The position numbers were made by a program, and so were the translations under genes. Below, in pieces: positions 58,773 to 64,000 of a DNA stretch of 64,000 bases (position 1 is the first letter of the stretch; every line of letters begins with the position of its first letter). The notes under the pieces were generated by a model. It did no database searches, was not told the DNA's origin, and was given only the letters and a program-made list of their open reading frames with translations. The DNA comes from Trichosphaerium sp. ATCC 40318 (taxonomy: Eukaryota; Discosea; Flabellinia; Trichosidae): NCBI GenBank assembly GCA_038496445.1, contig JALMLS010000390.1, forward strand, positions 1-64,000, given 5' to 3'.

Positions 58773-61099
58773 ATGCAGCTAGTGTTCGCTAGTATCCTTT
58801 TTTTATTTGTGCCCATAATAATAGCTCAAATGGCACCAACTCCACCTCGTGGTTGGAACAGTTATGGCACGTTTTTTCAGCAACAAACAACTTTCTCAAA
58901 CTTTTTTTAACTCTTACTTGATTTACAGATAGTTTTACGTGGATTGTACCTGAGGAAGCATTCCTTGAGAACTGCGAGTGGATGTCAAAGTAATTGTTTT
59001 TCGTTTTTATGCAAAAAGCTAACTAGAACACTTACAAAGAAACCTACTTCAACACGCATACGAGTATTGTGTAATAGGCAAGTTTTTATTCTTTTTTAGA
59101 GTTCCTCTATAACGGTTCTTGTTAAACGTGTTGTATTAGATTATCTGTGGTATCAAGATCTTAAAAACCAGACTTACAATTACATTGACGACTATGGAAG
59201 AGTACGATCAAACTTCAACAACAAAAACGTGATACTTTGCTTTTTTCTTGATTACTACTTTTTGCTATATGTTTTATTTAACATTGGCTTTGATATAGCT
59301 CATTCCAGATCCAAACAGGTGGCCTTCAAGCAAAGGGGCCTTGGTTTTAAACCAGTGGCTGATAAAGTACACGCTATGGGTACACCCTTACTACTTATAG
59401 AGTTTGTGAATGATGTTAATCTAGGATTAAAGTTCGGTATTCACATTATGAGGGGCATCTCAGATGCAGCTGTAGTGCGTGTTAAACCTTGTTATTACAA
59501 CGTAGAGAGTTGATAAAAGAATGTAGGCTGCTAATTCTCCAATAAAAGGAACTTCACTGCACGCAAGAGATGTTGCACTAGTAAATGAAAAGTACGTTAT
59601 AAAAACTTGTTTCTAAATTACCAGTATCACAATAGATGCCCATGGAAGACGGACTTTCAAAGTGTTGATGTCACGAAACCTGAAGGACAGGTAAAATGGC
59701 ATAAATAAAAATGTAAAACTAACACGTGATTGTGTTAAGATGTTCTACGATTCCTTGTATGAACAATATGCATCATGGGACGTAGATTTCATAAAAAACG
59801 ACTGTGTATGATAAACAATCCTAATATCTTGAAATGCTGCCTATTGATGCAAATTCTTTAGATGTTTGGCGGCCAATTTGTTCCTGATCAGATCAGAGGT
59901 TGGTAGAAAATAACCATACCAACGCAACTAACAAACATTTTTGTTAACATTAGCGGTATCTAAGGCCATATCTAACTCTAAGGCACATTAATCAAATGTA
60001 GACATATTGCTCTTAATATTGACATTAACTAGCGCCCAATGGTTTACTCCTTATCAGCGGGAACAGCAAAAGAGACTGAGATTGCATCAGCAAAAGAAAT
60101 ATATAAAATTGTTAACATGTATCGGATTGCAGGAGATGATTGGTAGCTGTCTTCTGGCATACCAATCTGTTAACTAGTTGTTTAAGGGATGTCTGGAAGA
60201 ATGTTCTAGATCATTTTGATATTACAGCAAACATGACAAGAGCAGGGCTGACAGGAGCTCAAGGAAAAGGTTTGTTTTATCAAAAATAATAAAAGAGCTA
60301 GCATCTAGCACTTAACACTTACCAAGATGGATTATCGTGGCCTGACTTGGACATGCTACCTTTTGGATGGATCACTAGCCCGGGCAGTACCAAGGTGCCA
60401 ATTTAATTAAACTTCTCTTTGAAAGAAAAGGACCTATTTTCTGTAGATTAAGGGCGCTTAAAGTTGGATATTAGGGCCCGTACAGAAACTGCAGTTTGAC
60501 ACATGATGAGCAAACAACCCAAGTACGTATGGTAGACTTATTATTTAATCCAACGGCATAGATGTCTCTCTGGTGTATTGCAAAGAGCCCTCTAATGTTT
60601 GGTGGTAAGAACAAGATTAGTAAATAACTTAATCACTTTGAGCTGACAGGTGACATGCGTAAGATGGATCCGTTTACATTGAATATATTGACGAACAAGG
60701 AAATGCTTAACATAAACGCATATTCAAAACAAAATGAACAAGTGTGGAAGAAAGGGTAACCAAACCAATTTAAATTCAAACTGTTTCTCACTCACCAACC
60801 CGCAATAGTAACCAAAGGCTTTGGAAAGCTGTCCACAATGATACAGTATATGCTGCTATGTTCAATACAGGAGAAGAAGCACAAGAATTCAATCTCATTT
60901 TCAGTGATGTGAAGCTACAGGTACAAACTTCTATTTTATCAAAACCAAACACAACTTAATTGTAACTCATGTCTTAAAGGGATCTTGTCATCTAACAAAT
61001 GTATGGAGCCAACAATCACTAGGGTCATTTACAAATGAATATACAACTTCTCTTAAACCTCATGAAAGTCAAGTCGTAGCAATAAGAGACTGTCATTAA
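58773..61099 (+). CDS. GH27 alpha-galactosidase (secreted)
   Basis: Signal peptide MQLVFASILFLFVPIIIAQ, then the GH27 opening PPRGWNSYDSFTW. Further family landmarks: YEYCVIDYLWYQDL, GLKFGIHIMRGISD, YASWDVDFIKNDCMFGG (nucleophile Asp in KND-C), PMVYSLSAGTAKE, NMYRIAGDDWDVWKNVLDHF (acid/base Asp), WPDLDMLPFGWI, CIAKSPLMFGGDMRKMD and a short C-terminal beta domain ending VVAIRDCH. Both catalytic residues are present, so it should be an active retaining glycosidase acting in lysosome, food vacuole or outside the cell. Two introns (after 58866 and after about 59093) begin with GC, not GT: G|GCACGT and G|GCAAGT. Each is required to restore the family sequences NSYDSF and CVIDYLW. Confidence 0.85.
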
Positions 61100-61390
61100 T
61101 AAAAAATTGTTTCCCCATCTTATCTTGTTCATACAACTTCTTTAAAAGCGCCTATAAAGCAATATTGGCACCACTCGTAAGTCCCAAACATAAAGAAAAG
61201 CTTAAATACCTGATTTAAAAACGACTACGGGTCAAATCATAAGTTTGAGATAATTATTACAAATGAGAGTACAAAGAGGGCCTAAAAACAGGTACATGTG
61301 GTTCTCTACACAGTAGTCTATTTAATAGGAAGCTAGAAACAGTCCCAAAGGCACCACAAGGTGTGGGGTAGTAGCGGTTTTAAGTAAAAC

Positions 61391-62377
61391 CTACTTTTTA
61401 CCCTTTTTCTTATTGAAAACTTTATCCCATATTTTACGCAAGACAACCTGCAGTTCTGCCTTGAGTTTATCATTCTCATCACAAGCGAAAAGTTGATCAA
61501 GAGTTTCCTTTTTACGCAAGTAGTCAATCATTTCATTCATTCTAAAAAAACATTCATAAGACAACTAATACACTCTACAAGCTAAAACAAGCACAAAAAA
61601 AAAAAAGAAAAATAAGAAAAATCAAAACAAGAATTTCAAAACGCGTAAACTCCCAAAATACGCCAAATTACGTTGGGAGTATTACAGTGCTATTGAGAAA
61701 ACACGTACTTGTCCATATTTTTTTCAGTCAAGTACGGTCTAATTAATTTATCGATTTCCTTTTGTAGGTTTGCTATATCAGCGCCAAGCTTATCAGGTTC
61801 ATAAGCAAACGACATTTCACAATAATCCAAAACATTAGACCAAATAGGTTTAATCAATGGAATAGGACTGAGAAGCTCTAAATAATACTCCGTAAGCATT
61901 TTATAGTGTAATTAAAATATACATAGTACTGTAAAAGTATAAAACTGCAAGGGAAAAAAGATCTACGCGTTCAAGAAGAAACTCAAACGCGTAAACAAAC
62001 GGCTTTTTCTTGTGTTCGAAAAATAAAACTGGCATAAAAAAGCATGTATCCTCAAGGGTACCTTCTCTAGTAACACGACCATTTTTAAACAAAAGCACAA
62101 TCTTAACGAGAATACGTATTGTACCATCCTCAATGTCTTTTGCTTTATCTTTACCGTCTTTACTCTCTACTACGGCCTAAAACAAATAAGAATTTTAGTG
62201 TTTAAAGCGAGAATGTAAGAATTAATGAAAAAAACAAAATATTCTCTGTAGACGCCAAACAAAATAAAAATAAAATAAATTGTCCTTAAATGGTTCCTAC
62301 CTTGATCATGTCCATAACTTTAACACCATCAGAGCCTATAGCGTCCCTGACTACTTTTTTTCCTTTAGATGTGCTCA
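61391..62377 (-). CDS. TIPE (TNFAIP8)-like protein
   Basis: Start MSTSKGKKVVRDAIGSDGVK at 62377. Exons then encode IEDGTIRILVKIVLLFKNGR, ELLSPIPLIKPIWSNVLD and IDKLIRPYLTEKNMDKMNEM, followed by IDYLRKKETLDQLF and the basic end WDKVFNKKKGKK. The order matches the all-helical TIPE fold: KxLIKxxxKxxxLYxN, then LLHxLVxPHLTxKSxxRxNxVFxxFxDxxFLxxLY. Animal TIPE proteins bind phosphoinositides and regulate small GTPases and inflammation; occurrence outside animals is limited. Family call is moderate. It is preceded on the same strand by a PH-domain gene with which it overlaps by 13 bp, so both may belong to one phosphoinositide-linked unit. Confidence 0.5.
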
Positions 62378-63081
62378 TTGCGATACTCCCTGCTTTTTTC
62401 TGCATCTTTAGCTTTAGTGTTTGTTTCTAATGTACAGTAAGTCTCAAAATAGACTGGTAGTGGTGGACATTTTATGTTTTTTTGTTCACGAGGTTCTGGT
62501 TTAACGTGTACCTTTCCCTTTTTCTTTTTAGACTTCTTGTCTTGCTTGACGTTAGCCTCTATCTCTTTTATCCACTCTTTAGGGGCGTCTGTAAAAAATT
62601 GATAAGTGCTGCCATCTTTTGTAACCAACGAGAAGGACTCCTTCGTCTTTTCGACTTTAGCCGATTTTAAGTCTATAACTTCTTGTGCCTCGTCGTCCTA
62701 TCCTGATCAGAAACAATAGCGTAAAAACAACACTAAGGCACTCTATAACTATAGAAACGCCATGCGTGATACACGCAACAAAAAACCGGTTGAAAACGAC
62801 ACTTTTTGGCTCCAATAAAGCTCAGGTGAATGAGGTGATCATCGGAGCAATTAACAAAGCCAGTTTTGCGCGAAACACAGTGTTTTGAAACCCGTAAGCC
62901 GGATCTTTTGTGCTCATAATAACAAAGTCGTCGGAGAACGTACCTCTTCCTTATTTTTGTACAACAGAGATGTACCAGCAATCAAAACCCAGAATTTGCT
63001 CCTCTTTTCCTTTGGTGCTACTACTTCAAGCTCCCCTTCTTTGTCAATAAACAAATCGCAATATACATCATCGTCACCCAT
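62365..63081 (-). CDS. PH-domain protein
   Basis: Start MGDDDVYCDLFIDKEGELEV. The PH fold is visible as an N-terminal half (KEGELEVVAPKEKRSKFWVL, IAGTSLLYKNKEE) and, after an intron of about 230 nt, a C-terminal half (AQEVIDLKSAKVEKTK, SFSLVTKDGSTYQFFTDA, with the closing helix PKEWIKEIEANVKQ that carries the invariant Trp). A Lys-rich stretch (DKKSKKKKGKVHVK) and a short tail ending NEHI follow. The stop lies inside the first codons of the TIPE-like gene (62365-62377). A phosphoinositide ligand is plausible but the binding-loop basics are few. If the tail is spliced differently, the overlap could vanish. Confidence 0.68.
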
Positions 63082-63118
63082 CTCGTGAGGTTTTCAAGTG
63101 CAGCAAGAGGCTATTTTG

Positions 63119-63329
63119 CTATTTTCGGACGGTCTAAAAACGTAAACAAAAAAAGAAACAGCTTAATTGTACAAGCCAAAAACCGTACTTGTAGTACTAT
63201 GTAAGGTAGATTATCATGTTTCTGTTTGATCAAATCGGCATAGAAGGATGATTCTGCAGCGTTTGAGTTAAACTCCGTATGAATATTGTTTATGGTATTG
63301 ATAGGCGTAGTAGAACAATTTCGTGGCAT
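63119..63329 (-). CDS. Small ORF, about 51 residues, two exons
   Basis: MPRNCSTTPINTINNIHTEF to DNLPYIVLQ, spliced (intron starting GTACGG) to a TVRK ending. No recognised family. A second small minus-strand ORF just upstream (start 63443, MCTLAEKARRLKQE) could be its first exon but does not join in frame. Confidence 0.35.
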
Positions 63330-63443
63330 GACGAATTCTATTGTTCAAATCAAGCTATTGTAAGAAATTGATTTATTGGCTTTTCTTTCTGCTACAAGAA
63401 CTTCTTGTTTTAGCCGACGAGCTTTTTCTGCAAGAGTACACAT

Positions 63444-64000
63444 AATTTACGCGCCAATCTTCTACGCAGAGAAAGTACACCGGAGTAGATTGCCAAGCAA
63501 TTAATTTGATTAAGCGGCTACAGTGATGTCTGAAGAGCGCTGCGCACTGTCAGTTGTTCGAAACTAAACAGAATATACTTGAACTGCACGGGAACTGTTT
63601 AAGCATACGCGGACTCTGCTTGAGTGGTTCTTTTTGATATATACGCGCTAGTTTTAGGATGAAAATGTCAAAAAGCTTAACACATAATTCAATTCAATGT
63701 GCTCTGTTACTACTAGAGGTTAACGCCAAGTCTTTCCCTGGACTTGTATGACGATTTACCCAACAAACGATAAAATTGTGTCTTAGCACGTTTTATTTGC
63801 TCTTTACTAGGTAGGTGGAACAGTCTTTGTTGATAAAGTATTCAATAAACTAAATCACGTGTCAATTTGCGAAGAAAACTGTCATTAATCCATGTTAAAG
63901 TTTCAAAAACCTATCTTGAGTTTGCTGTAAAATCTCAATATCTCATGCCGTTCAGTTGATTGTGGGTGGTAATAATGATTGTGGAGTATCTAAACCACAA
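63444..64000. other. Right-hand flank, no gene seen
   Basis: Nothing coding is recognisable up to the window end. One CACGTG lies at about 63857. Confidence 0.45.

Noticed and set aside
1-64000. tRNA genes, rRNA genes and transposons
   Set aside because: I looked for T-loop-like GTTCGAATC strings, reverse-transcriptase or transposase motifs and terminal repeats, and found none that could be supported.

Overview
The window is nuclear DNA of a unicellular eukaryote with a compact, AT-rich, intron-dense genome. About 25 genes sit in 64 kb on both strands. Most are cut by introns of roughly 35-130 nt ending in AG, and the preferred 5' splice site is GTACG(T). There are no bacterial operons, rRNA genes or CRISPR arrays, and I found no convincing tRNA. 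The gene set (formin, PI-transfer protein, C2-arrestin fusion, TIPE-like protein, DBH-like monooxygenase, SLC4 carrier, CXXC-type chromatin protein) suggests a heterotrophic protist, perhaps amoebozoan or close to the animal/fungal lineage. I cannot name the taxon.

Layout. 0-4 kb: two convergent secreted-protein genes, one metallopeptidase-like with a spoiled HExxH and one with a PSI module. 4.2-10.2 kb: a very large C2-like/glycine-rich protein. 10.6-12.9 kb: an UNC93-like membrane protein. 13.5-24.5 kb, minus strand: a formin with a seven-bladed WD40 propeller between FH3 and FH2, a tRNA-dihydrouridine synthase (DUS2 type) and an ABCG half-transporter. 25.3-31.8 kb, plus strand: three secreted or surface proteins. 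31.8-33.5 kb: an actin-related protein. 33.8-35.8 kb: a type I membrane protein with an EGF-like module. 37.3-40.7 kb: a C2-arrestin protein ending in [11 protein letters not shown] repeats. 41.1-41.9 kb: a divergent, apparently broken 14-3-3. 42.5-44.9 kb: MUS81. 45.1-53.8 kb: a DBH/PHM-like copper monooxygenase, an SLC4 anion carrier and a PI-transfer protein with a basic repeat tail. 54-57.2 kb: a leucine-rich-repeat relic and a CXXC/agenet-like chromatin protein. 57.4-61.1 kb: 6-phosphogluconolactonase and GH27 alpha-galactosidase, divergent with only 85 bp between them. 61.4-63.3 kb: a TIPE-like gene and a PH-domain gene whose coding ends overlap, plus a small ORF.

Themes. Secreted and surface proteins are frequent. 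Several genes serve membrane or cytoskeletal signalling (formin, actin-related protein, PITP, PH, C2-arrestin, TIPE-like). The most unusual finding is the formin-WD40 fusion without a proline-rich FH1. Others are the altered CuB ligands in the monooxygenase, two GC-AG introns in the alpha-galactosidase, and a marked excess of the palindrome CACGTG, often as ATCACGTGA inside introns.

All exon structures were read by eye from frame continuity and splice signals. Outer coordinates run from start to stop codon unless stated, and domain names come from recognised motifs, not from database searches.
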